NCBI RefSeq assembly: GCF_964204645.1
Contig: NC_134030.1
Span: forward strand, 9,794,278 to 9,858,277
DNA length: 64,000 nt
Reading direction: 5' to 3'
From: Tubulanus polymorphus
Taxonomy: Eukaryota; Nemertea; Palaeonemertea; Tubulaniformes; Tubulanidae
Positions 32,110 through 43,681 of the stretch are shown here, piece by piece. Numbering within the stretch: the stretch's first letter is position 1; each line of letters starts with the position of its first letter. The translations under genes were made by a program, and so were the position numbers. The notes under the pieces were generated by a model. That model worked only from the letters and a program-made list of their open reading frames with translations, was not told the origin of the DNA and ran no database searches.

Positions 32110-34890
32110 TTTCGAACGGCAACACATTTCTCAATTGACTGGTCGCGTGATGATGAAACGAGACACGACTAGATCTGCTGCAATCATTTTGAATACTTTC
32201 TACTCATTTCAATATTGTTCTCTTGTTTGCATATATTCCCGCCGCTGCCTTTTCTCTCATGCTTATCTTAGATAACTAGAGAAATAATCGCGATAGTTCG
32301 GAACATTTTTACGAAGAAATAACGTGTATTATACCAGACAACCTGCAATATACCCAAGCAGCGTAAGAGTATAAAAAGCGCGTGTAGGAAACCGTATTTG
32401 GATGGCTGTGCACTTCTGCCAGCAAATATCAATAAAGTTTCATATATAGCACCAACTTTATTGTTGCTTTGTGCCTTGCGCACATGTGAGATTTATCGTC
32501 ATCTGTGGAGTGATAGCGTGGAAAATATTGTGAGCGAAAATTCAATATTGGCTCCATTTCGCAAAAACTGATGCAACATGCCTAATTCATGACATCGATG
32601 TTCGACGTGACCTGTACCTTACGATCTTTATCTAGTTTAGCGGGTTATCTAAACTATTAAAAGTTTGGTCAAAACAGCTTTCAATACGACTGAATCGTGA
32701 TTCTAATTGTGAATTATGAAAACCTTTAGTTGGTTTCCACATCTGTGCGTTAGATTTGACTTTTGCGACATTATAATTTAGTTCATCATGCAGTGCTCCC
32801 AGTGTGAACTCCTACGCACGTATCAAATCTATCACGCAATCAAAATGAATGACATTTTAAGATTGACGTGACGTTTAAGTTGGTGTTTAAAGTGCTAGGT
32901 GTTAGGTCCGAGGTTAAGACTGAATGGTTATTATTAGAACATGACGTGTTATGTACGATACCCATTCCAGTTCCATATAAGAGGTGCGCGCATGTTTATG
33001 TTTTATGTGAAACCTTGCCGTACCCCTGTTGCTGTGAACATATGATATTCAGCAAACGATAGACAATTTTCAACCTCTACGGTTCTTTATGTCTTCCTTA
33101 AAATCAGCCGGATAATCTCCAATTTGTGACGCACTCGTCAAACTTGAAACTACCGACTTGAAAATCGAAAAAAATTTTTCTCCCAAAAGTCTTAAAATGT
33201 GGACTCTACTTCGATGACACGACGTTTGTTCGAAAATGCCAATAAATCGTCAGTGTTTACGACTCAGTCGGGCATAATAATAATAATAATAATAATAATG
33301 ATAATAATAATAATAATAATAATTTATTTACTTATAAAGCGCATTTCTATAAAACATAATCATTCCACTTCACATTATTAAAACATATAAGACAGAAGCA
33401 GATTAAAACACTAATTGTACAGGTTTCTAAAATCGAATAAACAATATCGCAAGGTCTTATACGTGCGTTTTTCTTTGATGTTGACTATCAACGTGATCAG
33501 AGCACGAATTCGGGGAACAGTAAATCATGCTGTCAATGATGTACGATGGAACCAACACCATCATTATGAAATTCTGACCTCGATGCTTTTACGCGGGCAC
33601 ACCGTGGCACCTGTTACCGTGACGGTTCGATGCGCTCACTCTTAGAACAAAGGGTTCTAACGAAGAACCTTTAGGGGTTCTTGGGCTTGCCTCCAAGGGA
33701 GAACTCGTAAATAGTTCTTCGATGTTCCTTAAAGAACCCCTGGAAAAGGTTCTTCGAAAACCATTTCGTACAAAGGGTTCTTGTAAGAACCCCTTTCGAT
33801 ATCATCAGATGGTTCTTGACAAGGTTCTTTCGAGAACCATTAAACTTAATTCATTTTTAGGGTTCCTCGTTCATTCGTAGACTGCTCAAACCATTCAGTA
33901 TTTTCAATACGGCTCAAAAAATGCTCTATTACTCTAAAACCCCGTAAATGCGATTCTGATAAAGACGAAACCCGAAAATCTCCATATCAATCAGGATTTG
34001 GATGATACGAAACCCGTTTAATACGATAATTTCACTTTTGCCCACAAGATTCGTATTAACGAGGTTCCGCTGTATAAAGCCATGAATGAATATCAATTGA
34101 CGGAACACAATCCGTGTTGTGGTCATAATAGAATCTCACGCTTATAACGAAAAGAACTATCATTAACTCGAGGAAACATTTCAGACTCATTTTTTCGTTA
34201 TAAGTGTGTTATTTCTATATATATATATATATTTATAATGGCCATGGATGATTGAATGTGTGGTGAATGGTTAAGGGACATCGAGATGCATTCTCGACAA
34301 AAATATTTCGCCTCCATGAAAAACAAATTTGGCGTTTTTCTTTTTTGGCCACGAAATCCGAGCTGATCTTATTCTTCATATAGTGTAATAGTGTGCCTTA
34401 TCAGACACCATAAATATAACGATATCATTGGGTAGCGTTATAAACTCGAAAGTAATACGGAAATAAGGAAATAAACTTGAACAGTCAAACGAAACTTAAT
34501 GCCAGATAATCAGACTGGGATTTTCTTTCTAATGATTTATCATACTGAGACTCGTAGACAATTTTAGAGGAAATTTAACCGTGACCATTAAAGCTGTTTA
34601 TTGCCGATAAATTTGATATGTATGCAATAACATCGATGATAACGGTGACTTCGTTTGTTCAAAGCAGCTGATATGCCCCGTTTATTCAAAAATTCAATGG
34701 AGCCGAATGGCACGCGTGGCGGTTTCAGAAATGGCGAGGAAGTTAATAATGATAATAGTAATAATAATAATTATTGTTATTATAATTTTGATAGTGATAA
34801 TGATATCTCGTCGTCAAAGTAATTAATACTTGTACAATCTTACATCGATTTTACAGTTGGCGTTTTACCCTCAATGTACATATAAATCGT
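32110..34890. other. Gene-poor stretch with microsatellites and element remnants
   Basis: No gene was recognised. It includes a possible LTR-like block at 32270-32490 (TATAAAAAG and AATAAAG in order), an (AAT)n run at 33275-33325 followed by a LINE-tail-like TTATAAAGCGC, and the GGTTCTT-rich element at 33638-33860. A pogo-like end lies near 34050-34080 (AACGAGGTTCCGCTGTA), with (TA)n at 34216-34231 and (AAT)n at 34745-34775. Confidence 0.4.
33638..33860. repeat. GGTTCTT/AAGAACC-rich element
   Basis: About 220 bp is packed with GGTTCTT and its complement AAGAACC in alternating orientation, beginning CACTCTTAGAACAAAGGGTTC. Multiple hairpins are possible. Resembles, from memory, GGTTCTT-rich MITEs of fishes that also begin CACTCTTA. 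The resemblance is not tested here. Confidence 0.45.
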
Positions 34891-34897
34891 TTACATG

Positions 34898-35146
34898 TTA
34901 AGTAACCGTAAGAAGCAATTTCAAAAGATTGTTAGATGTTGTATTCATCCAATCTATGAATTTATAAATGCTCGGATTATTCCAATAAGTATTGGAGGAT
35001 AAAATTGCGTCTTCTCGTGTTATATAGTGGATACGGTATAGTAAAACATGGTATTCGTCTTCGATTTGAATCGAGTTACAGCTAAACAAACGTAAATATA
35101 ACTCGATATTTTGTGTTCGCGGACACCGGTCATTTTTCGTCAACAT
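34898..35146 (-). mobile_element. LINE fragment: C-terminal Zn-knuckle region
   Basis: The minus strand encodes IEDEYHVLLYRIHYITRE and NNPSIYKFIDWMNTTSNNLL. These align with the C-terminal LEDEYHFILKCPRFHDLR and PSVHKFTQLLSTQNEYELL of the LINE at 51441-53700. Truncated at both ends, with the cysteines of the knuckle partly lost. Confidence 0.55.
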
Positions 35147-35593
35147 TCGAGTTCACACGAACACGATCGCCGGCATACTTTAGCCTGCTTTCATGTTTAT
35201 GGAAGAAAAATGGTCCCTGGGAACATTTCGAAATTTGTCAGTTATAACCATGGTTTCTCATTGTTACTATGGTGATTGTCAACCAGATTAAGGATTTACT
35301 CCTACTAAAAAAGAAATCCATCCTGAACCAAAAATGATTCATCTACAATAGAAAAAAAGAAACACGTTTCCGACATTCCGAACCAAAATAATATATCTAG
35401 AATAGAAATCTAAACACAGCCTTCACAAAGGATAGAGAAACCATCCAAACCTATATGTAGCCTATACACATTCATCGGTGTGATTTTGACGAAAAATCCC
35501 GTTTGCACTACATGTATACATGTATATGTATGTGAACGATATCATTCCCATCTAACCATTGATAATTGCTCTTTCGATTCAAGGAACGTCAAT

Positions 35594-36634
35594 ATGAAGG
35601 CACATCTCTTAATTCTGGTGACTTTGTTGACAATTTTGCATTGCGTAAAAGGTGGTCTAGTTACGTTGAAGCGGAGTCCGAAGTCTAAACGATCTGCTAA
35701 TTTCTTGTCCTTGTGTCAGTCATTTTGCAGGTAAGTAGTCACGCTGTGATCATTGACTGTGCGAAACAATCGATGCTTTATTGTTACGAGCTTCAATTTC
35801 TACGACCGAAGAAAGTTTTTTACGGTACAATGTGTGCATTTTTGTATATACGTCACATTTTGTATTTTTCAGAATCCAAAAGTTGTGCCCTCCGGCATGC
35901 TCACCGAATAGGACGGCAATGAACAAAAGATTTCAAGATTCGCCTTCGTTAAGCGAATATAAGTAAGATCATGTCTTGATGGTGCAATATACTGTTTTGA
36001 TATCTATTTTACTTTCAAAAAATAGTTGAATTAAACTGGGGCTCTTGTATAGCCGCGTTCACACTACCACTAGTTAAACCGTTTATTTTGCTGGTTGCAG
36101 TTTGTATCAATCTATGGAAAATTTGGTACAGCGGTTCATACGTGTGCCAGATGGGCACGAGACTAAAAACGTCGGACCAGGCCTGTGCCAAATTTTAACA
36201 CCAGACAAATGATTGCGTTTGCATTGCAACTGGTACTGTAAATGTCTCACTTCGCTTTGTTTAAGCATTGTCTAATAGAATTGGCCCGGGCCAAAAAAAC
36301 ACTGAGTGGGATCGCGGCTATAGGCACGGGCCAAATTTTGCTCGGACCTGATCCGTGCCAATTTGCCCCGGGCCAAATCGTCTCCGTGTGATCGCGGCTA
36401 TGGACTCTAGGGCTGATTCGCATGTCTTATCAACAGACGCATTCAAAGGCGTATAAAGTAAAATAAGAATTATCATCCTCTATGACATGATATTCGACCC
36501 TGCTTCCACTGTTGTGTGCACCTTTCTGCTACTCATTGTTTATATTGTTAACGAAACTAATAATATGCGATCTGCGTATTTGTAGTTTTGACGATTACGT
36601 GCTGTACAAGTTGCTAGGCAGCACTTTTAGATAA
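35594..36634 (+). CDS. Secreted four-cysteine peptide precursor, 91 aa, three exons
   Basis: Exons 35594-35730, 35873-35962 and 36586-36634 join in phase (GCAG|GTAAGT / TTTTTCAG; TATAA|GTAAGA / TTTGTAG) and end in TAA. Residues 1-20 are a signal peptide (MKAHLLILVTLLTILHCVKG). Lys-Arg sites lie at 26-27, 32-33 and 64-65. Between the last two is a 30-residue peptide with cysteines at 41, 45, 51 and 55, spacing C-x3-C-x5-C-x3-C. The C-terminus is NFDDYVLYKLLGSTFR. This is the build of a neuropeptide, hormone or other secreted-peptide precursor, cut by prohormone convertases. I do not recognise the family. The third exon is the least certain: an alternative at 37283 also fits phase but gives only a short different end. 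Exons 1 and 2 are well supported. Confidence 0.6.
36050..36400. mobile_element. 351-bp MITE with TAGCCGCG ends, in intron 2 of the peptide gene region
   Basis: Left TAGCCGCGTTCACACTACC, right GTGTGATCGCGGCTA. A further internal end (GATCGCGGCTATAGG, near 36312) suggests two insertions. Internal GGGCCAAATTTTGCTCGG is shared with 21225-21409. Confidence 0.6.
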
Positions 36635-36699
36635 AGTTGTACCGGTGAGTATAATTCCTCGGAAATTTCTCCTTCGATCTCGAAATAGGTTTCTTCCCG

Positions 36700-37700
36700 C
36701 TTAGTTATAATCCGTCGTCAATGATAGGCAGCGTGCGATGATGATGATGATGGTTTTAATCGGATTTCGTAGAGAACGATCGATCGATGAGCAGAACGGT
36801 CTAGTGAGACCTATATTTAGTAACAGACACGGTGTGATGCATAGAATTGTTTTCTCGAAATCGATTTCATTCATTTGAATATCGTATTGAAAAATCTCAG
36901 CAGACGACGTTTCGTGTTGGGACTTTTCTGGGCTGTCCATAAAATACGTCCAAAGTCGAGGGGGAGTGGCTGGTGAACTTTGGAATTTCGTGGACAAGGG
37001 TCTTTTAATTCCTGTAATAAGCCAGAACAAATAATTTAGTGCATTACATGAATTATTACTTCTTCGAATTAGGAGGGGTGAGTGCAATTTGGACATATGG
37101 GAGAGGGAGTCAGAATTTTGCAATTCTGTGTGGACGTCTTTGATGGCGAGCCCCTTTTGGGAATCTCGACTAAGAGTCAAGGAGTGCTTTCCCATGAGTG
37201 TATTAGTGTTAGAACCAGAATTTTTGAATATTCATTGGTGAAAATGCATTGTTTTATTGAAATGATTTTCTTCCATTTTCAGAAAGCTTCCAGCAGCCGC
37301 ACAATAATTCCAGATCGTCTAATTTTCAGCATCCACCAGAAGCTAGGCCGCAAACCGAAGCATTCCGGATCACAAGTATCACAAGTCCAGTAGTAGCCTA
37401 GAGATATCCAACCATCTAATTCAAACAACAATATGGAAGCAAGTTGAAGAATATCTTACGAGTACGAGAATGAGGCAGGTTTCGATAGGTCTCAGTAGCG
37501 ATTTTGGAATGCATCCTTCTGGCGCGACCGTTTCGACCAGAATAGACTCTTCTGGAATAGCCTATATCATCTGTAAATATGATTGAAGGTCGTGTTTTAA
37601 TCTGGATTATCGCTATACTTAAATCTAAATATACGTACAGCCCCTTTTATGAACATTAATTACATAATATTAATGACGACTCATTAATATGTCCAGCAAA
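36700..37700. other. Stretch after the peptide gene; no confident gene
   Basis: A 164-codon minus-strand open frame (37195-36701) exists but has no recognisable domain. A plus-strand acceptor at 37282 (CCATTTTCAG) could be an alternative last exon of the peptide gene. Confidence 0.35.
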
Positions 37701-37716
37701 GACCCTTGCTTTATTA

Positions 37717-38159
37717 GGGAGCGTTCAAATAGTACGTACGTACGGGGGTAAAAATTATGTGCTAACTTCGTTTGGGGAAGGGGGGTAATGAAAAAATGTA
37801 CGTACCTTTCTGGTAGGGGGGTCTCCCAAACATGTACGTACTTAATGGACGAGAGATATCCAAAATTACGTCAAACATATGTCTGAGACAAAATAAATTA
37901 CAGTAAACCGATCCTTATCTCATGAAATCCTACTTCTTAGTTAATACTAGCCTTATATAGTAGGCCTAAGTGACGGTAGGTCAAAAGTTCTATTAAGTTG
38001 GATTAAGTGTCATGTTATGTCTAATTTGTTGATTTGGGGGGTCTTTCAAAATGTACGTGCGGGTGGGAGGGGGTCAATGAAATAGGTACCAAGATCATAC
38101 AAGGGGTAGGGGGTCTAAAAAACGGATAAACTGGCCGTACGTACTTTTTTAGCGCTCCC
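37717..38159. mobile_element. 443-bp PIF/Harbinger-like MITE, TTA target duplication
   Basis: Ends GGGAGCGTTCAAATAGTACGTACG and CGTACGTACTTTTTTAGCGCTCCC are inverted. Both are flanked by TTA (37714-37716, 38160-38162). Three-base TWA duplications are typical of PIF/Harbinger elements. The interior carries more copies of the TGTACGTAC motif and GGGGG-rich tracts; there is no transposase. Confidence 0.65.
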
Positions 38160-38164
38160 TTATT

Positions 38165-39570
38165 TGAAATAAGATCGAGCAGGGGTGGATCTAGGAAAAT
38201 TGATAGGGCGGAGTCCAGAAGAACAAAAAAGGGCATCATGTCAAAGACCACTAGCGGGGTCTCACCCACGGTATTGATGACATTCTCGAAGAAATACGTC
38301 CTAAAAAATTTTAACTGCGAGAGGATGAGTGACAGATTTACTTACGGGTTTACTTATCTCTGTCTTGGCCAAAAGGGCAACCTCAATGGGAAGGCTGGGG
38401 CCCGGTTCCTCGAGACCATCCCGTAAATCCGCACCTATGGTAATTCGCTCGATCGATCCACTTCAAAGTCTATATATATATATACATATATATTGGAATG
38501 AATTATATCCGATTGTCGAAAAGAGCATTTTCAGAACTGCTGATTTTCAATGGTAAGACGGTGTAATGTATAATGTATGAATAGCCAGTTATCTAAGATA
38601 TAAAAATTATTTTCAATAGGCAAAAACACAAAATACATCATGTAAATTAGTATTCAAATAAAATGATTTCGTTCGTCTTCGTAGGTAAAACAGGGAGCTA
38701 AGGCTTGCACGTGTGTGTTAAGAAGGTATGTTATCCGCTTCATGCAGGGACGACCAATATAGGGCCGTACCTAGAGGGGCAGATTTTAGAAAAGCGCCCT
38801 TTTGCCAATATTGTCATCCAATAGAAGCGCCTTTTTTCGGGATTTTCTGCAACAACGAATTTGACAAGCCATAAATGAAATAAGATGACATGATTAAAAG
38901 ACCCATGGCTTCCATTTTGTCCAAATTAGAACACGACACATTAGATGTATATCCACGCCGCCACCGAATCATAATCTCCGACGAAACGACCTCGACCTCA
39001 ACATCGTCCCTCTCAATTGCATTTACAGATTCAACTACATAATTCTAGGTTCATCACGATTTCATTCCGCGAATCTATGAAAAGCAGTAGCTCGCAAGAT
39101 AGAATGATCGTAATTATGTATTATCAAACAAACGAAGAAAGAAAAATTGGGAGGCGCAGAGATGGAGATATTACGAATCTACGTCTGCGCTGATAGTTCA
39201 GATGTGTTGGTTACGATTCAATTACGCTCCGCTCCGTTCGTTCAAACGAGCGAAATATCACAAATACGCTGTAATTTCCTTTCCCTCGCAGGTGCGAGTC
39301 GGTACAGTTGATTCCTGGCTAATTCTCGACACTTTCATGCCTGTCTAACAAGACGAAGATTGACCACGTCGGCACATTTTTTTCAAAACGAGCGACTCGG
39401 ATAAATAGGTTTTATGAATGTAGATTTCGTCATTTGATTAAGGAGACCAATTTGTGCCGCAGAGTCGACACTATTTTTTTTTTCGCTAAGTATTGTTCGG
39501 GTAACTTTTTTTTCAAAGGACACCCGAGAACAGCTCGAACAGGCAAACTCTCCATTTACTTCGTGTTTTC
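38165..39570. other. Gene-free stretch
   Basis: No gene was recognised. A degenerate GGGGTGGATCTAGG end at 38181 recalls the GGGGCGGATCCAGG family, and a (TA)n run lies at 38471-38492. Confidence 0.4.
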
Positions 39571-39576
39571 ATGTTA

Positions 39577-40109
39577 CAGTCGAACTTAGTACGATTCGGC
39601 TTACAACGAAAACCTCAATACGATGAATTTAAGAATTCCCGGCTTTCCGTTTAGCGTTTACCTATAAAAAATGTTTGCTCACTACGATTACGTTAATACG
39701 AAATTCCCGGTAATACATTCAGTAAAATCTACGAACTCCCGTTTAAAACGATCGTCCACAATGAGTTCCCACTTTTTAAAGATGAACTCGTCCGATGCGT
39801 CGTCTTAGCTTGTCAGTTACCTTATCGTTGGTGGTAAGCTTTTATAATCGGATGGGCTTCTGCCAACCAAATTTATGGTTTGTGAAAATATCCGATGGTG
39901 GTGAAACTAAACCACAGACAGGTTACCGACTACGTCTGAGCTGTCTATTGTGTGGTGGCACTGACCGCATGTGCAATAAATTCTTTATGGTTTGTCTGTT
40001 ACATGTGGTATGTTTAAGGTAATATGGAATATTGTTTTGATTAACAAAATTCGATTAGTACGATGATTTCTCATTTCCCAACGGGCGTCGTACTAACGAG
40101 GTTCGAATG
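39577..40109. mobile_element. pogo/Tigger-like element remnant
   Basis: The left CAGTCGAACTTAGTACGATTC is mirrored by TCGTACTAACGAGGTTCGAATG on the right. TA precedes the left end. A related end lies near 34050-34080. The interior shows several further TACGA(T/A) motifs and no transposase. Confidence 0.5.
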
Positions 40110-41920
40110 TGTTCAACTGCCAAACTTACAATTAACTATTCTAAAGCTATGATGATACATTATCACTTATCGATACTACTAATGTGTCAAATATCTTTCT
40201 CCAAAGGTGCTAATTGCTTGATCTCAATAGTGTCTATACAAACCATCTCACGTACTGCTTGAATATATACCCTTATTTCATATCTACGACAACAAACGAT
40301 CATCGCATGATCGCGTGCGGGTTTTAGAAAGTAGCTTAGAAGCTTCAACTTGCAGTCACTTAACTATGATGCTAAAACAATTTGTCGATCAAGGCAAGAT
40401 CAACGTGATTATCTCCACGATAGCGATTAACGCATCAAAGCCACTGCTAGTTACAACTGTAATAAACCATTTTACAGTTGCTAGCCGCCATTTTGTTAGG
40501 GTACTTTTGTCCCGTATTGTTGGGTCATTTTTTTCTCTTTTTTAAAAACTATCCGTGATGTGTATTGTATCATATTTCATCTGTCGATGGATAGATTTTG
40601 ACAACTTCAGCAACATTCAAACCGCGTGAATCTCAAGTTTTCAGTTTTGTAAAAATAATTTCTCAAATTTACAACAATGCAACATGAGAGCGATATAAAA
40701 ATCGGTGGTCAGTTTTTGCCGAGCGCATAGAAATCCAGGGTACTGAACTTTGAAGTTCGTTATTTTCAGAAATAATTTTCTAAAAAATCCAAACATTTCA
40801 AGCACTGTGCGCATAAACAGCCCCTTTTAGGTGAACTTTGAAATTTTAAGATATCTTGCCTAGTTTATTTCCTATGGCACTTTAACTGCAGCGCGTGTAT
40901 TGTCATTCCGAGATTCGGCGCTGTTTTCTTTGCGTGTATTTCAGTATATGGGTGTTATTTCTTCATTTTCACTACACTTGTCTCTACGGAAAATGGTTTT
41001 AATTGTTGGTACGAGTATCAGGTTTAAATATCACGTCGTTTATGCAATATAATAGATCGAAGACATTAGAGATGTTGGGGTTTAAGGGATTTTTCTGACC
41101 AGTTTTAGCAGCGAGACTGAACGGCATTTTGATCACGCATTCGAAGTTGCGCACGGGAAGAGAATATATGGGCCTATATTGAGATGGAAGAAGAAAAGAA
41201 ATATAACACTCAAAATCGAGTATGATGACCATTTAAATCAGTAGTCTATCAATAAATTTACATAAAAATCTACTGAAATTAGATGGATGGAGAAGTGGTC
41301 AAAAAGCTGGACAAATGGGGTGGGGCAAATATTCAGCTACTTTCTATGAATACTTTCTATTAAGTACACTCAAGATTGATTAGATTGGGAAGAAGATATA
41401 GGAAAACGTTTTCTTGTTTTGGTGGTGAAATATCAAGTATCAAGTTCGAATGTCAGACGCAGGTGATAAAAAGTAAAAAGTGACATCTACCATCACAAAA
41501 ACGCAAGAAGTGTGTGGATTGCATTTACAACAAAAGAGTGATATTTTGGGTTTTCTTGGGTGCATGTACGTAAGCCTCTGCCTATATTGTATTGTGAAAA
41601 CGTAATGCCATCTACATTTATAATTTTGTTCAGTTTATTATTATTGTCATACAAGTGTAAACACTTTGACGAAATAAACATTATATCAGTTTTGTTCCCG
41701 ACAATAAAATCAACGTGTTTAGACTTCTTTCGCGACATTTGATTTAGAGTATCGTAACAACATTAGAATTTTCCCTAAAACGTAATGGAAATAAACTGAA
41801 AACGTATTTTTGAGCACCCACTCGTAACACCGTAATTTACGTAGTTGGCAGGACTGCAAAGTATGCTCGAATTGAAAAAAATGTAAAATGCCCCCATACA
41901 CACTGTGTAACAGTGAATTG
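40110..41920. other. Gene-free stretch
   Basis: Only short open frames without splice, domain or homology support. Nothing else seen. Confidence 0.4.
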
Positions 41921-41927
41921 AATTTTG

Positions 41928-42650
41928 CGGTTGTAGGTAAACATCCCCTGGGTAAAAATCCCTTAGGTAAAAATATCCTAGGTAAAAATCCCCAAATCTT
42001 GAAAGTAGGTAAAAATCTCCACTTAGCGAATTTCCAAGAACATTTCAAAGCAAGATATTTCTTCAATTCTATTCATTTGCAATAAAACTGCAACGTACAA
42101 TGAACTCTTTCGTTGCAATAAATTTGTAAATAAATTCTTAGAAGTAATGGAATTAATGAACTTTTTATTTGTAACTTTTTTTAATTCGAACTGAATAACT
42201 CTTTTTAACGTGGTATAGGCCTATTTCACTGTGCGATGCGATAAATTATGAGAAATGATTAACTTTTAATTTGGAATATTTCATATTAAAGCTAGTGTAA
42301 ATTTTAACTGTGCGATGAACTCTTTTTTAACTTGCGATATACTTGAACTGTGCGATAACTTTTATTATTAATTTAGTATTAATGAACTGTGTAGTATTTT
42401 CTAATTTCAATTGTACAATAATTAATATGCTCATGATATTCTTTTGCTATACCATACAATAGAATATGAATAAATTGGATATATCAATTTGAATTAATTC
42501 ACCTTATGATTGAATCTAGTTGCACACTGTAAGTCAAAAGGTGGGGGATTTTTACCCACTTGAAAGAATTAGGAATTTTTACTGAGGGGATTTTAACCTT
42601 GGGAATTTTTATCTAGGGGATTTTTACCGCATACTGAATTTTTAAACTAA
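41928..42650. mobile_element. Element whose inverted ends are arrays of GGTAAAAATCCCC
   Basis: The left end repeats GGTAAACATCCCCTG, GGTAAAAATCCCTTA, GGTAAAAATATCCTA and GGTAAAAATCCCC between 41935 and 42020. The right end carries the inverted form (GGGGATTTTTACC and variants) between 42543 and 42630. Both sides carry GAATTTTGCGGT / GCGGTAAAA...AATTC flanks. Inside, 42220-42400 repeats AACTGTGCGATGAACTCTTTT. A second pair of arrays at 43682-43745 and 44955-45000 marks a relative. Confidence 0.55.
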
Positions 42651-43681
42651 ACCTCAACAATAGAAAATCAGATATTGAAATCCTAAAACAAATTACTACA
42701 GATCGTGAGCATTGGAGAAGTAAAGTACACAACATCTTGGCGCAGCGGCGCTTGCTGTGATGATGAACCCGCCAGAACTTTCTGGCTAATCATTCCTTTA
42801 GGTTTATGTTTGATACTCTGTTCAATCATTCCAGTTTCAAACTTATGGAAATGTTATTGAAAATCTTTACAATGCTGCCATATTAGATGTTTTAGATGTA
42901 ATAGGCGTCCTGAAAGTTAATTTATCTAACAAAAACTAAATTATGAGTTGGAACAATATGGATTAAAAGCTTTGAGCAATTTAACTTTGGACCTTATAAG
43001 TGATTTAGACCATTACAGATTATCAGTGAAATCTGTAGTAGCAGGACCTTTCTATATATAACAATGTAGCCTCATCCACACTTACAAATACAGAACAGTT
43101 ATTCTATTAAGCAAAAATCGTCGTCAATTATAACTACAGTCCGTTTCCGCAGCGATGAGTGAAAATTGAATTAATATTATATATGAAGCTAAAAAAAATG
43201 CGCGATCCAAAGATACAATTCCACTATAAATGGCTAACACCCATCAATGGTGACTGCACTGGTATAATACCAGTGTATTTCTGATCGGAAATATGTTTAT
43301 GCTTGCGGAATAAAATCGATTTGAAATAAGTTCTGCGGAATTCAGCTTTGCAGTATAGTACAGACCAGCGGAAACCACTTTAGGTGTCTGTGTAGACCGG
43401 TATGCAACATTCAAAACTTTTCTGACGCACACTGAAATTAATATAAGATGTACCAGTACCAAATAGTTCAGGCTCAATCATAACACAAATAGACTACGAT
43501 CTGTTTAATACACTATTGGAGCTTGCCACGTCAAGAAATCTAAGGCGGCATAAAACGAACGTAGATAAAAGTCGCAGATAATCAAAGGTGCACGAATATT
43601 GTAAAAACACTTTGAAATTTTTAAGTTTTTCAACATAAGAATATTAGAAGTATTCTATTGAATTTTGCTGTGAAATCAAAT

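Noticed and set aside
32270-32490. Possible solo LTR (TATAAAAAG then AATAAAG).
   Set aside because: No terminal TG...CA pair or target duplication could be defined; mentioned only in the stretch description.
36701-37195. 164-codon minus-strand frame.
   Set aside because: No recognisable domain; ends in a low-complexity Ile run from a GAT microsatellite. Left as unsupported.
37283-37307. Alternative last exon of the four-cysteine peptide gene.
   Set aside because: Fits phase and has a good acceptor but ends after nine codons; the exon at 36586 gives a more peptide-like C-terminus. Only cDNA can decide.
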